Both the position numbers and the translations under genes were made by a program. A stretch of DNA of 64,000 bases from Eriocheir sinensis. Taxonomy: Eukaryota > Arthropoda > Malacostraca > Decapoda > Varunidae. Shown piece after piece: positions 48,468 to 60,550 of the stretch (position 1 is the stretch's first letter; each line of letters starts with the position of its first letter). The DNA lies in NCBI RefSeq assembly GCF_024679095.1, contig NC_066531.1, positions 4,046,745 to 4,110,744 on the forward strand. The letters are read 5' to 3'. The notes under the pieces were generated by a model. It saw only the letters and a list, made by a program, of their open reading frames with translations. It was not told the DNA's origin and made no database searches.

Positions 48468-48934
48468 CAAACCGGCACACATTTGGATCACCATCTGACC
48501 TCACTTGTCCCTAAAGATTTTCTACGAACAAATATCTGGGTTGTCAGAAGACGAACTAGTAGTCCTGCCTATATATTCAAACAATCTAATATTTTGCATT
48601 GTGATATTGTTATGATAATTTTATAAATATAATAAACAGTTGTCTAGTTTCCTGTGAAATATATTGGACTATAATTATAAAAATATACCGTAAGATATTG
48701 TTCCATTAAATAAAAATAGCAAACCATAGGATTAGGCGGAGTTGCCATATAGGAACCAGACCAATGTTTTTTTCTGTTTGTATATAAGGCCCTGTACTCT
48801 CCACTTCTGTATCATTTACCCTGAAGATGTAATACACGAAAGCGCTCGGGATCCTCGTGTTTCCTTGACTTCCTCAGTGGTCACCGGCAAATATTTACAT
48901 ATCACACGCAACCAAAAAAAAGTACTAGAAAAAA
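48468..48934. other. Unassigned spacer
   Basis: AT-rich; no supported feature. Confidence 0.45.
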
Positions 48935-49260
48935 GCCCGGTAATCACTTCTCCTATAAAGATGAGTTAAGAAGTGTTGCTAATAGATAGGCCAAAATCGT
49001 GAGGAGAGGTATCCATGTACTCTTCTCTTGATAGAGTTGAAGTTGAAGTTGAAGTTGAAGTTGAAGGAGGAAATACAGATGTAGGGTGATTGTTTCAGAG
49101 TTTACCACCATCGTGAGAGATGAATGGGTGAAGATGCTTGTTATCTCTTGTATAAGGAATTTGGACTGAATAGGGATGAGCCTGAGTAGAAAGTCGTGTG
49201 AAACTTGGCCGCTGGAGGATGCAGGCATGTAGTCAGCAAGTTCAGAAGAGAAGTCTGCTT
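48935..49260 (-). mobile_element. LINE-A decayed 3' fragment
   Basis: Complement aligns with the LINE-A C-terminus and tail. A (GAAGTT)n run at 49037-49065 expands one site. Confidence 0.7.
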
Positions 49261-49316
49261 GAAAATATCTCGATGTCTTGATACGCCCCCCCCAAAAAAG
49301 TTTAAATCATGTAGAT

Positions 49317-49670
49317 AGAGAAAGCCTGTTCCTTAGTTTACAAGCAAAAGAGATGAAGGAACGAAGATTCTAGGTAATTCTTGTCTCAGGGATTTGGATG
49401 GCATTGGGTTGAGCTAGAGCAGAAACTCGCATGCAGCGGTGGAGGCATGCAGTTAGTAAGTTTGAAAAATCAGTCAGCATTCAAATGTCGTTTGAAAATG
49501 GTAGAGCCAGCACTGCAACGTAACATAAAATGTAGAAGACCGTCAGAAACAGGAGGGGAGTTGATGAGACGAAAAGCCTTTGAATTCACTTTGTCCAAAA
49601 GGTCTGTGTATATGTGGGCCGCCCCCTCACATAAGATGCATAATCCATCGAGGAAGCTGATTTAGGAAGA
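49317..49670 (-). mobile_element. LINE-A decayed 3' fragment (second, in tandem)
   Basis: Repeats the same LINE-A region as its left neighbour, diverged from it, so it is an independent insertion or an old duplication. Confidence 0.65.
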
Positions 49671-49764
49671 GATGAGATAACTGGAGTATTCATATTATGA
49701 AATTTCTATTTGCTAAAATTTTGCATTTTTAAGACAGATCGAAAATGTATGGTACAGCTGAGTG

Positions 49765-49836
49765 AGGGAAACGGTGGCTGAATGGTCAGCCTGCGTGTGT
49801 GGTGTCCTGGAGTACCCGGGTTCAAGCCCCTACCGC
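49765..49836 (+). mobile_element. SINE head fragment cut by a hAT terminus
   Basis: Box A GGTGGCTGAATGGTCAGC and box B GGGTTCAAGCCCC. The body is missing because CAGGGGCGGATCC begins at 49837. Confidence 0.65.
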
Positions 49837-50000
49837 CAGGGGCGGATCCAGAAAATCAATTTGGGAGGGGCCCGATGGTAAAATTTCATAAGTTAGCGAC
49901 AGCTTCAAAACAGTGAAGACCAATGGATAGTGATGGCGGTTCTTTGCTTAAAATCCGCAGCTCCCGAGCAATCAACGTATATGTGACAAATGAATTTTTC

Positions 50001-50120
<120 letters not shown>

Positions 50121-50127
50121 TTTGTTT

Positions 50128-50207
50128 TACTTTATAGCAGCGAGTAGCGGGGTTTTATTTATTTTTGTGTCCTTTTTTTGTGCCTTTGAGCTGTCTCCTT
50201 TGTTGTA

Positions 50208-50213
<6 letters not shown>
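50128..50213 (+). mobile_element. LINE-A 3' tail stub between (TA)n arrays
   Basis: AGCAGCGAGTAGCGG and TTTGAGCTGTCTCCTTTGTTG followed by poly-A, then (TA)n. Confidence 0.8.

Positions 50214-50291
<78 letters not shown>
50214..50291. repeat. (TA)n
   Basis: Starts at the LINE-A poly-A. Confidence 0.97.
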
Positions 50292-50294
<3 letters not shown>

Positions 50295-50546
50295 GTGCAA
50301 TCAGTATTTAAGCTGGCAAGCAATAACAAGAAACAATTCAAATTGTACATCCGACCAGTAAAAAGGTACATCTGAACAGGTAGAAATCATCACCATACGA
50401 GCATTCGAAAAAAAACTCAATGTTTATTTCGATATGTAAGCAGCAAGGGTGATCATAATACAAGTCATATATAAATTACAAACCTAACCTTTACAAAAAA
50501 GACTTAATATATAAAACTAGACACAGCTGAAGTTAAAAATGAATTT

Positions 50547-52020
50547 TTATAGGGCTTCTTTTATATGGGATTGAGGTAACACATTTGCAAAAATTGGCTG
50601 ATCTAAAGAAATATATTTACAAATTCCCAAATATTCAACATGTGCCTCACTAAGCAAAGAGTAGTCGGCGGTTTTTTCGCCAAATTTGCTCATCACTCTC
50701 TCGACTGAAATGGGGATATCATAGTGGAGGGCAAGTCCGTTCAGGCGCTCTTGGCCGACGGTACTCCTCAGATAGGTTTTCAGCCTTTTCAATGCTGAGA
50801 AAGACCTCTCGGCTTTCGCGTTGGAGACTGGAAGCGTCAACAGAGTTTTCAGGAGAATGGCGAGATTGGGGAACATGCTGGTGATGGCGTGTGCTGGGCT
50901 TCTTTGATAGTTTGGAAGACCGGAACAGATAATGCCCAGCGCTCCGCTTCCGCCTTCACGAGTGTCAGGGATTCGATGTCAAGCTCGCAGAGCTTCGCCG
51001 CTTGAAGCACAGCCGCAACATCCGTTTCGGGGCCTTTGAGGAGTTGCTTGAGCTGAAGTGCGACAGGCACTGTGTCGTCGCCGAACCGACTCTTCAACTC
51101 AGCCAAGACGTGGTCCATGAACGGAATGTACACCGCCCGGCGGTAGTAGATACTTCTCAGCATTCTCGCACGGAACATTTGATCGCTGGGTCTGTCGTCC
51201 ACAGAGTCGTGGCACAGGGATGGTGTCATGCGATGACCCCACCTCGACCAAAACCTCTTCCGCTTTCATGAACACGTCGTGTAAATGATTCTCCGCATCT
51301 GCTCTGAGCTTGGCAAAAATGGTCTCGATGCCACGAATCGTGGCATAGGCTGACATCAGGTCGCCATCTTTTCTCTGAAGAGTTCAGCTCGGCTCGAGAG
51401 TATGCGCCAATATACACTCCACTACAACCAGTCCAACGAGAAAGCGGGGAACACGTATGGCGATGAGAAGGAGCCCAGCGGTGGCGTCAAGTTCTTCCTC
51501 GAGAAAAACAGCGATGACAGGCAGAAATTCAACGAAAACCAGCACTGCGTCATGCCTCTCAATCCACCTGGTGGGGCACAGGGGAACAAGCTTTTCGCGC
51601 CTGGCCGAGGTAAGGTTGACAACCTCTGTGAAGCGGAGAGAGCGCATTATTCGAATTCGAATTCGAAGAATGAACGAAGTTGTACACCTCGGTCAGTGTT
51701 TGAAGAGCGATCTTCACTTCCTTGACGTCACACGCCTTCGTCAGTACTAGATTCTGCCGGTGGTTAAAGCAGTGGATTGGCTTGGCCAGGGTGTACTTCT
51801 TCATGAGTACTGCGGCACACCCTTTGAATTTTCCCATCATGGCACTTGCTCCATCGAAACCAAGTCCCCTGCACTTGGCCATGTCCAATCCGAGGTCTTC
51901 AACGGTGCGCAAAAGGAGCCAGGCTAAACCTTTACCGGTGAGGTCTTGGGCGTGCACAAAGGCAAGGAAGTCTTCCCTTATTTCCTCTTCGAAGTGCCGA
52001 ATGATGATAGTGGCCTGCAC
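50547..52020 (-). pseudogene. hAT-type transposase (DUF4371 + dimerisation domain) pseudogene
   Basis: On the minus strand the fragment begins MQATIIIRHFEEEIREDFLA. It continues LGLDMAKCRGLGFDGASAMM (catalytic Asp region of DUF4371), KPIHCFNHRQNLVLTKACDV and, after frame changes, LVPLCPTRWIERHDAV. Further on it has TIFAKLRADAENHLHDV, DMFRARMLRS-like and LLTLPVSNAKAERSFSALKR, the hAT C-terminal dimerisation motif. It ends at 50547. At least three frameshifts break it and the N-terminal zinc finger is absent. Proteins of this architecture (52-kDa repressor/ZMYM-like) are usually transposon-encoded; a domesticated host gene is excluded by the frameshifts. Confidence 0.88.
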
Positions 52021-52359
52021 TAAAATTCACTTTCTGCTTGCATGTGAGGAATGAGGTCACAAAGATTTTTTCCTAGGCCTTTAAATCTTGCTCTATAATA
52101 TTCAATATACGATTCCGTAACTTAAATACTGAAAATAAATAAAGAAAATCCTGAGTTCTCCAGAAATGCAACAGAAAGGTACCAGTTTTCGTTTTGACTC
52201 TCTCAGAAAGTGGACATTTTAGCAGATGCAGCATGGAAAAACTGCATGGAAATTATGTAGGAAAGAGGAAAGAACTACCATTACTGCTACCACTAACCGG
52301 GCGATAAAAGCGGACAAGGACACCAGTATTCGAAAGAACTTAACGTTATTACGACAATG

Positions 52360-53372
52360 AGTAATATCTTAGTTGCTGGTTGGATTCAAAATACTAATCT
52401 ATTTTTGAAGGCCGTAACTGTTGTACTATCAACATCACAGGGTAGAGTCCCAAACATTAACAACTCGATTGAAGAAGAAGTGTTTAGCTTCGTACGACGA
52501 GAATCTTTTACCACTTATCTTCAAATTGTGATTTCTTCTTGTTCTATTTGATCGATCAATTTTATAGTAATCTTCCGCATTAATATCACTGAATCCTTCA
52601 AACATTTAAAACACTTCTATTAGATCGCCTCGCATTCTTCGTTTTGATAGGCTGAATAAATTTACTTCTTTAAGCCTTTGTTCTTATGACAAATTTCTCA
52701 ACCAAGGAATCATCTTTGTTACTCTTCGTTGGACCCGTTCCAACTTTTCTATGTCTTTTCTGTAGTAGGGAGACCAAAAATGTACACAGTACTCTAGACG
52801 GGGTCGAACCAACTAATTATACAGTTTTAATATTACTTTTTCCGATTTATTATTAAAGACTTGTCCGATGAAGCCAACCAATTTGTTTTCAGTTTTAACT
52901 ACCTCTGAACAATGCTGACCGGGCTTTAAATCGCTTGATATAGTGATTCCAAGATCCTTTTCTTTACTTACTGCAGAAAGTTGTTTGCCATTCATTACGT
53001 ATCGAACGCAATTGTTATTTTTTCCGATCTGCAACACTGTACATTTGTCAACGTTAAATTTCATTTGCCATTGATTAGCCCAACGTGCAAGTCGATCTAG
53101 ATCTGATTGTAAAGCTTCTTCGTCGAGTGTCGCAGTTACTTTACTAGCAATTTTTGTGTCATCAGCAAATTTTGATACTTTGCAATTGAGCCCATCATCG
53201 ATATCATTAACATAAATCAAGAAGAGCATGGGGCCAAGCACTGATCCTTGAGGTACGCCGCTTCTGACATCGAGCCAGTTAGATGTAACACCGTTTAGAG
53301 CTACTCTCTGTTTCCGCTCAGAGAGCCAGTCCACAAGCCAACTGTGAATGTTACCCGAGATACCGTGCTCCT
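52360..53372 (-). pseudogene. LINE-D: CR1-like reverse transcriptase fragment
   Basis: The minus strand reads MDWLSERKQRVALNG, SGVPQGSVLGPMLFLIYVND (block with PQG), KFADDTKIASKV (catalytic FADD), DLDRLARWANQWQMKFNVDK and KEKDLGITISSDLKPGQ. After a stop near 52813 it continues [36 protein letters not shown] and RVVNVWDSTL. The copy keeps the palm from just before the PQG block to the C-terminus; the 5' half is absent. A 3' UTR may extend toward 52025, but its end is unclear. Confidence 0.9.
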
Positions 53373-53374
53373 AC

Positions 53375-53530
53375 AGTGGAACAAAGATAAGTTCTGCGGG
53401 GGGCAGCATGAACCAAATAAGATGGCGCCACTATAAACACTTACCTGCATCCCGAACGGGCTGGGACCGACCAGCAGGCCGTATCAGGTTATATCCTACA
53501 TATGCAACAGGACGATCGTAAAAAAAATAA
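53375..53530 (+). mobile_element. SINE-1 3' fragment
   Basis: GGGGGCAGCATGAACC, GATGGCGCCACTATAAACAC and a tail of A-rich sequence. The head is missing where LINE-D begins. Confidence 0.75.
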
Positions 53531-53621
53531 TAGTGGATAACTAGATTAAGTGAACTTCCCAAGAAAATAAATTAAGTTTTTGAGGTATGGCAAGTTTCTT
53601 CTGCCTAGTTGAGGAAATTTA

Positions 53622-53960
53622 CTTTGGGCAAGGTTTGTAATACCTGTTGGGAAGGTCTTCTCCTAAAAGATGTTGAGTAATGCAGCGTAGAGTCATTGAC
53701 GTTAGAGTAGACATAACATTTGTGCAAGACTCAAAAGCTTTCAAAACAGTCAGGCAACAGTAAAAGATTAACCGTAAGGTTAAGAGAGGAGCACCAGGAG
53801 TCAGTTGGGAAGTCAAAATCACAAGTAGAAGGACCCTTTGGGATTTTTTTACTAGCGGTTATAAAGAGAGAAGGCCAAAAGTTGATAGATGTTAAGAACT
53901 TTCTTCTAAACCTATAAACTGCGGGAGTGGGGGGGTGACGAGACATACAGGCCCTGTGCG
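53622..53960 (-). mobile_element. LINE-A decayed internal fragment
   Basis: Complement aligns with LINE-A around the pre-palm region (equivalents of [13 protein letters not shown] and SKAFD). Heavily diverged. Confidence 0.62.
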
Positions 53961-54252
53961 GGAACATAGCGAAAAAAAATAAGCATTGCCAAATTGGTTG
54001 AGATGTACCTCAATGTGTTCGAAATATAAATCCGCATCCTATCATATATAAAATAATATTCATAGACAGTATGGTTTTTGCGTGGTTGTGGTCAGCAGTT
54101 GCATGTTTGGCGCGAGCGTCAATGAGCCAGCGCGGCGGCGCAGGATGCGTGGCAGTGTTGGCACCGGATGAAGTAAAAATTTCCTAGAGTGCTCGACGAA
54201 AAGTTCTTACTTTACTGAAAAAAAAACAGTTCCCTAAATTTCCATTACAGTA
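53961..54252. other. Unassigned spacer
   Basis: A short GC-rich run near 54120; nothing callable. Confidence 0.4.
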
Positions 54253-54438
54253 CATTATGAGTAAGATAATTTCCTACTGAGAACCAAGTGTTTAGGAAGC
54301 TCAGTAGCCTAGGTCATTATGAGTAAGATAATTTCCTACTGAGAACCAAGTGTTTAGGAAGCTCAGTAGTCTAGGTCATTATGAGTAAGATAATTTCCTA
54401 CTGAGAACCAAGTGGTTAGGAAGCTCAGTACCCTAGGC
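54253..54438 (+). repeat. 62-bp tandem repeat, 3 units
   Basis: Units start at 54253, 54315 and 54377 (CATTATGAGTAAGATAATTT) and are almost identical. Confidence 0.95.
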
Positions 54439-54734
54439 TAACGTGGAGTGCAGCCTATACATGTCTCTCCGGAATCATGACTAACTTTCTTTAAGAAACA
54501 ATAAATGCAAGGTTTGATTAATTCACACATAATTTCGTAACATTAACTTGCAGAAGTCATTATACCTGAAATATTCCATGGGCGGGATTCATGAAACCAT
54601 TTGCCAGACCTCTCGTTCGTAAGTTTTTCGGTATTTCCACCCACTCCATAAATCTGAAGCTATTCGGCAATCACTTACCAAGCCTCCGGTAAGGCCAAAA
54701 TTTTCCCTTGCTCTGAGCACCCGCGTGTGAGTTA

Positions 54735-55059
54735 AGCCCCGTTCACACTGCGCCGACTCTGGGCCACGACAACCCGGCGACTTTTCCATTTGACAAGTTG
54801 GTTCCCACGCTCCAAGAAGGGGCGGAGGTTTTATTGGGGTCTTGGTGTCTTGCCGACTGTCTGGGACATTCGCCCAACTAGTTGCCAGCATGTCGTGCTA
54901 ACCGTCACGACTCCAGACTCCCGTCACGACGTCGGCGCAGTATTCGGAAACAGTCTCTTTCAAGACATGCCCGACCCTTTCACATCAACACCCAAGACCT
55001 CGTGTACCCTAGAGTCGTGGGTAGTCGTGGCCCAGAGCCGGCACAGTGTAATAGCCCCT
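54735..55059 (+). mobile_element. H1 MITE copy 3
   Basis: AGCCCCGTTCACACTG at the left, a degenerate right end (CACAGTGTAATAGCCCCT), TTA flanks. Confidence 0.83.
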
Positions 55060-55281
55060 TTAGGCTACCTGAGGTCTGGTAAGCTGGGTAAACGCTGCCA
55101 CTTCAGGATTATTCTGCAGTCTAACTGGCTGTATCGGTCATTTCTGAACATGGCAATGAAAATGTGATTATATTTGTAGTTGTGGGAGCATGAAAATTTA
55201 TAACAACAATGGAAATAAGTGGAGAGACGTGAAAACACGAAGTAAGGGACGCAGCGTTTGAGCAGCCGCAGCGACTGATAA

Positions 55282-55541
55282 GCCTTGTAGTTAATGAAAT
55301 TGACAAACATTAGTTACCGTAGTTAATAGAATTGACAAACATTAGTTACCGTAGTTAATAGAATTGACAAACATTAGTTACCGTAGTTAATGGAACTGAC
55401 AAACATCAGTTACCGTAGTTAATGGAACTGACAAACATTAGTTACCGTAGTTAATGGAATTGACAAACATTAGTTACCGTAGTTAATGGAATTGACAAAC
55501 ATTAGTTACCGTAGTTAATGGAATTGACAAACATTAGTTAC
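55282..55541 (+). repeat. 32-bp minisatellite, about 8 units
   Basis: Unit contains GTTAATGGAATTGACAAACA and TTAGTTACCGTA. Variation between units is limited to a few bases. Confidence 0.95.
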
Positions 55542-56409
55542 CGCTGTGGAATGACTGACGAGTGGACCATTTCAAATTTAACGGCAGAGCAGCGGGGCAG
55601 TTATATGTACTGTATGTAGCAACTGTCGGCATGGGCCAGAGGGGATTTTTTTTTATTTATCTGGAGCGACCATGCCTTTGGTTTGTAACGTTATATGCCC
55701 AGTTATAGTACGCCACCTCTCTGATCCCTGGAAGGCGTAATAAGCTTATTCGTGGTGAAACTTGTCCGCTCTCTGTTCTGTAACGCTATCCCTGTGACTA
55801 TGATCACTATAGGAGTTGCCAGCCTATGAGTAACCATATGGAACGTAAGAATGTAAACAAAAAAGCAGAAAATCTAATGATAGATTTTTATACTTTACTG
55901 CAGATGTACAGCTCATATGAAAGCAATAGTAACAAAAAATATAATACTGAGGGACCGCTCTGCTTATTTTTACTTCTGGAGCAGTGCTTACCGCTATACA
56001 ATACACATGTTCTGATTTTGATGTCTGTGTTTGTACACTAAAGTCATGTGAAAGCTGAAGATAAATTATAAAAACGTGCGCGTGATTGGCTACCGAGCGT
56101 GACAACAGGTTACTAAGGTAACTCTTATCGACCCGTTACCTAAGCGTTTACGAATGCAGAGTTTGAAAGATAGCGGAGGTCTGGCAGTGCTCCAGTAAAG
56201 GTGAGATACCGAAGGGTTGGTTGGTAAACTTCATGAATCCGGGTCCAAGACTTCTAGCCCGAAGTAAGGAAAAAAAGACTAATGCTGAAACCCACCTGCG
56301 GCAACACTGATATGTGGTGTGAGATGCTATCGAAAGATAACATTTTGTGCTGCATGTTATCTAATATATAGACACTTCCAAGCAATGGCGTGGTTTTCGT
56401 ACACATTAT
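55542..56409. other. Unassigned spacer
   Basis: No recognisable gene. Antisense frames here show no known domain. Confidence 0.45.
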
Positions 56410-56714
56410 GGGGAGGCGGTGGCTGAGTGGATAGCGTGACGGTGCCGCGTTCAGGACGACGCGGGTTCGCGCCCCGCCCGGTGCCACCAAGCTGGGATTT
56501 TTCAGCCGCCGCCGAGTGGCCTAAGACTACCCACATGCTGTCCAGAAGACCACCTATCAACCCGGACTCTAGATTCTAGGAAAAGATGAGCTCTGGAAGG
56601 GCAGCATGAGCCAATGCAAGATGGTGTCACTATAAACACTTGCCTGCGCCACAACGGGCTGGGCCATACCATCAGGCCCCTCCAAACAAGTCTACCGGCG
56701 CCACAGGCGAAGAC

Positions 56715-56743
<29 letters not shown>
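56410..56743 (+). mobile_element. SINE-1 copy j
   Basis: Head GGCGGTGGCTGAGTGGATAG, box B GGGTTCGCGCCCC, full body and a poly-A tail. Confidence 0.88.
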
Positions 56744-56746
<3 letters not shown>

Positions 56747-56879
56747 TTTCGTGCCTTCCGTGAGGTTTGCCATAGTTTTCCAGTAAAGCATCAATACGGA
56801 TTTGCCGCTGCTATGATTGCTTCAAAGGGATTTGAAGAATTAGAGCGGTTGCCTTTCTTAGACATGCTTTCGGCAATAA

Positions 56880-56998
<119 letters not shown>

Positions 56999-57009
56999 TA
57001 TATATATAA

Positions 57010-57690
57010 AGAACATGGAGGGTGTCAGCGCGGAAGCACAGTTTGTAAAGGCAATAGGAGGCACTCCATCGTGTTCATAAGCCCTCTGAGGTTTCAGGCC
57101 ATGGAGGGCATATAAAACTTTGTTCGTAAGTTAATTAGGAATTCTATTTATTTCTATGTTCCGTCTACAACGCTGGTAAGCTTTCTTGGTTGGGTCTGGT
57201 GGTCGGCCCCAGCCCGTTATGGGTCAAGCAAGGATTTAATAGTGACGCCATTTTGCTTGGCTCATACCGTCCCTCGGAGCTGATGTTGATCCTCTTTTAG
57301 AGATAATATAGAGCCCATGTTGAGAGAACACGGGTCCTCCATGACGCCGCGCCCGTATGCTAACAACTAACCCTTCTCATACTGGAGTCAGAGGGGGGAT
57401 AAGAAGAAGGAATATATCCAGAATCTTCCAAAGCGGAATTTTCTGAAGAAAAAAAAATGAGCGTAGAGATCGGCTTTAATAACACGTGACACATGTCCGA
57501 AAAATGAAGAAGTACAATTATTGGAAATATTTTTGGCCAGGTGAGAGAAATGTTTGGAAAAATTAGAAAAGAAAGATTGTGTCAATTTTATTAATAAAAT
57601 AGTTTTCAGTGAGTCGAAGTACAGATTTGGTCCGATTGCGAGCATAAATGTAAATATCGTGATTAGCAGAAGCTTAAGGCTCAGGTACTT
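57010..57690 (-). mobile_element. LINE-A decayed fragment split by a SINE
   Basis: 57010-57118 and 57368-57690 align in order with the complement of LINE-A between endonuclease and palm (cf. 61860-62320). The SINE-like piece at 57170-57365 interrupts it. Confidence 0.72.
57170..57365 (-). mobile_element. SINE-1 diverged copy inside LINE-A
   Basis: CGGCCCCAGCCCGTTATGG, TAGTGACGCCATTTTGCTTG and the reversed head remnant at 57340-57365. Confidence 0.6.
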
Positions 57691-57726
57691 TTTTGTGAGC
57701 TGTCTCTATCTTTTATGTCACATGTC

Positions 57727-58096
57727 GGGGGAGTCAACAGAGTCAACAGAGTCAACAGAGTGACGGTGCCGCGTTCAGGAGGACGCGAGTTCAATCCCCG
57801 CCCGGTGCCACCAAGTTGGGATTTTTCAGCCGCCGCCGAGTCTTAAAACTACTCACATGCTGTCCAGAAGATCACCTATCAACCCGGACTTTAAATTCTA
57901 GGATTAAAGATGAGTTCCGGGAGGGCAGCATGAGCCAATGCAAGATGGCGCCACTATAAACACTCGTCTGCGCCAGAACGGGCTGGGACGACCATCAGGC
58001 CCCACCGGGAAGAAGCCTTGGGCCGACCATCATGCCCCACCGGGAAGAAGCCTACCGGCGCAATAGGCCGCGACGTAAACAAACAAACAAAAAAAA
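57727..58096 (+). mobile_element. SINE-1 copy l with expanded head and two 35-bp units
   Basis: The head is replaced by three AGTCAACAG repeats. The body is full, with the 35-bp CCGACCATCAGGCCCCACCG motif twice (57976-58052). Confidence 0.85.
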
Positions 58097-58199
58097 GTTC
58101 GTGGAATGTTATATTCAACAAGAAGCTAAAAATGTGAAGATTTTTTTACGTGTTACTCATCGCTCCGGTATATTCTCGTGATAGACCTGGTGGACGATT

Positions 58200-58441
58200 C
58201 CATTCAATTAGTGACTCAGGCGATCATATTTGTAGTGGATGCTCTGCTATGGCTCTTCCTCGGCCCATGTTACCCCCGGTGCTCCTCTTGGCTGAACTCA
58301 CTGAAAAAAAAGGTATGAACAGCATGTGGCTAATCTTCTGTCACTCGGCGATGGTTGATAAGTGGCAGCATCTTGCGGTGGGACAAACGCAGGTCCTCAG
58401 AGGTTCCTTATCCGTGCACTCACCACTCGGCCACCGCCTCG
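58200..58441 (-). mobile_element. SINE-1b copy
   Basis: Complement of a head ending CACCACTCGGCCACCGCCTC. The body corresponds to 31547 and 63502. Confidence 0.62.
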
Positions 58442-58445
58442 ACAC

Positions 58446-58828
58446 GAATAATATACAAACTAGTAAAAACGAATGTGTTGAATCCACTATTAGGCGATAT
58501 ATTAAGCTTATAGTAAGTTTTGCATAGGGACCGCGTCCCTCCGTGTTAATTGCCAATTCAGATTACGACGATACAATTTGTTTTGCACTAATCGCATTTG
58601 CGAAAGACTGTGAATTATACACCATTACTACCCCATTGGTGCCAAATAGCTATATAACCCCCCGTTTGTGTATGTGTTTCAATTACCACTGTTTGGCACC
58701 GTACATTAGGAATCATTATAGGTAATAACTGGAAGAGGATATCGTTGGGTTCTTTGACAGTTCAGAGAGGGAGCCATTATTAAAACTTGTTTCGGCTCAC
58801 CGAGAGGTCGATGACCACTCTCGTTTAT
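58446..58828. other. Unassigned spacer
   Basis: No supported feature. Confidence 0.45.
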
Positions 58829-59416
58829 ATTTATTTATTTATTTATTTATTTTTTTTTTTTACGTCGTGGCCTATTGCGCCGGTAGGCTTCTTCCCGGTG
58901 GATCCTGATGGTCGGCCCAAGGCTTCTTCCCGGTGGAGCCTGATGGTCGGCCCAAGGCTCCTTCCCGGTGGGGCCTGATGGTCGGCCCAAGGCTTCTTCC
59001 CGGTGGATCCTGATGGTCGGCCCAAGGCTTCTTCCCGGTGGATCCTGATGGTCGGCCCAAGGCTTCTTCCCGGTGGAGCATGATGGTCGGCCCAAGGCTT
59101 CTTCCCGGTGGAGCCTGATGGTCGGCCCAAGGCTCCTTCCCGGTGGGGCCTGATGGTTGGCCAAGCCCGTTCTGGCGCAGGCGAGTGTTTATAGTGGCGC
59201 CATCTTGCATTGGCTCATGCTGCCGTCCCGGAGCTCATCTTTAATCCTAAAATCTAGAGTCCGGGTTGATAGGTGGTCTTCTGGACAGCATGTGGGTAGT
59301 TTAAAGCCACTCGGCGGCGGCTAAAAAATCCCAGCTTGGTGGCACCGGGCGGGGATTGAACTCGCGTCGTCCCGAACGCGGCGCCGTCACGCTATCCATT
59401 CAGCCACCGCCTCCCC
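58829..59416 (-). mobile_element. SINE-1 copy n with 8-unit internal expansion
   Basis: An (ATTT)n and poly-T start, then an expanded 35-bp array, a full SINE body and the reversed head ending CAGCCACCGCCTCCCC. Confidence 0.9.
58885..59155 (-). repeat. 35-bp minisatellite, about 8 units, inside SINE-1
   Basis: Unit containing CTTCTTCCCGGTGGAGCCTG and ATGGTCGGCCCAAGG. The same unit occurs once or twice in other SINE-1 copies. Confidence 0.95.
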
Positions 59417-59771
59417 CAGACAGCGGTGGTATGCAAATATACACCAAAAGACTCTTCCACTCCCCCTCTCAAAAAAACACGATTAATTAGTGAGAGAGAT
59501 AAGTTAATTAATGGTGTGCAGGAGTAAACTCACCACAATTATCTACGTTCATAAACGCCATCATAACAAATGTATGTTTCTACGTTCATATGCATGAATT
59601 GCTGTGTTTTCTCTCTGTGTATGTGATAAGTGCATTAATGTCGCTCAGTTACACACATGCTGGTGATTATATTGACTATAAAGTGGGTTGAAATTCCAAT
59701 TAACTCGTAACTTAGTTTTATTAATATGGTAACAGATTATGAAAATTTATCGTCCACCTCAAATAGCTATG

Positions 59772-59773
<2 letters not shown>
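59417..59773. other. Unassigned spacer
   Basis: AT-rich. Confidence 0.4.

Positions 59774-59848
<75 letters not shown>
59774..59848. repeat. (AG)n
   Basis: Dinucleotide array. Confidence 0.97.
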
Positions 59849-59850
<2 letters not shown>

Positions 59851-60000
59851 ACGGTACGAACGTGTGAATATAAGGTAAAGTAAAAAGGTAAAATATTAGC
59901 GTCGCATCCTGGGCAACGTGATTTATCTTTCTTAAACCTGTCGACCAATGGGAAAGAAAGACCGGCGTTGCGCTCTCCTGTACAGAGCCGTACCGAGACC

Positions 60001-60334
60001 AAGGCCCCGTTCACACTGTGCCGACTCTGGGCCACGACAACCCAGCGACTTTTCCATTTGACAAGTTGGTTCCCACGCTCCAAGAAGGGGGGGAGGTTTT
60101 ATTGGGGTCTTGGTGTCTTGCCGACTGTCTGGGACATTCGGCCAACTAGTTGCCAGCATGTCGTGCTAACCCTCACGACTCCAGACTCCCGTCACGACGT
60201 CGGCGCAGCATTCGGCAACAGTCTCAAGACCTCTTTCAAGACATGCCCGACCCTTTCACATCAACACCCAAGACCTCGTGTACCCTAGAGTCGTGGGTAG
60301 TCGTGGCCCAGAGTCGGCACAGTGTGAACGGGGC
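60001..60334 (+). mobile_element. H1 MITE copy 4
   Basis: GGCCCCGTTCACACTGTGCC at the left, GTGTGAACGGGGCT at the right followed by TTA. The left flank is altered. Confidence 0.84.
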
Positions 60335-60417
60335 TTTAGGGATTTGTTCACTACCACATGGTCACTTTACAACCGATGAATGAGGTACATGGGGGAAGGG
60401 GTACATGCAGTACATGG

Positions 60418-60550
60418 GGAGGAAGTGGCTGAGTGGTCAGCGTGCTGGCGCGGTGTCTTGGAGGACCTAGGTTCAAGTCCCGCCAGCCGCTACAAGCTGA
60501 CAATTTCCAGTCATCGCCGAGTAACATAAGAGTGCCCACATGCTGTCCTT
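60418..60550 (+). mobile_element. SINE head and partial body
   Basis: GGAAGTGGCTGAGTGGTCAG (box A), GGTTCAAGTCCCG (box B), and a body resembling SINE-1 (TCGCCGAGTAACATAAGAGT). It is cut by LINE-A at about 60550. Confidence 0.72.

Noticed and set aside
50547..52020. Domesticated 52-kDa repressor-like host gene
   Set aside because: Multiple frameshifts and a missing N-terminus show it is a transposon relic.
58847..59210. Proline-rich repetitive protein frames on the minus strand
   Set aside because: Produced by the SINE-1 35-bp expansion; present in all three frames.
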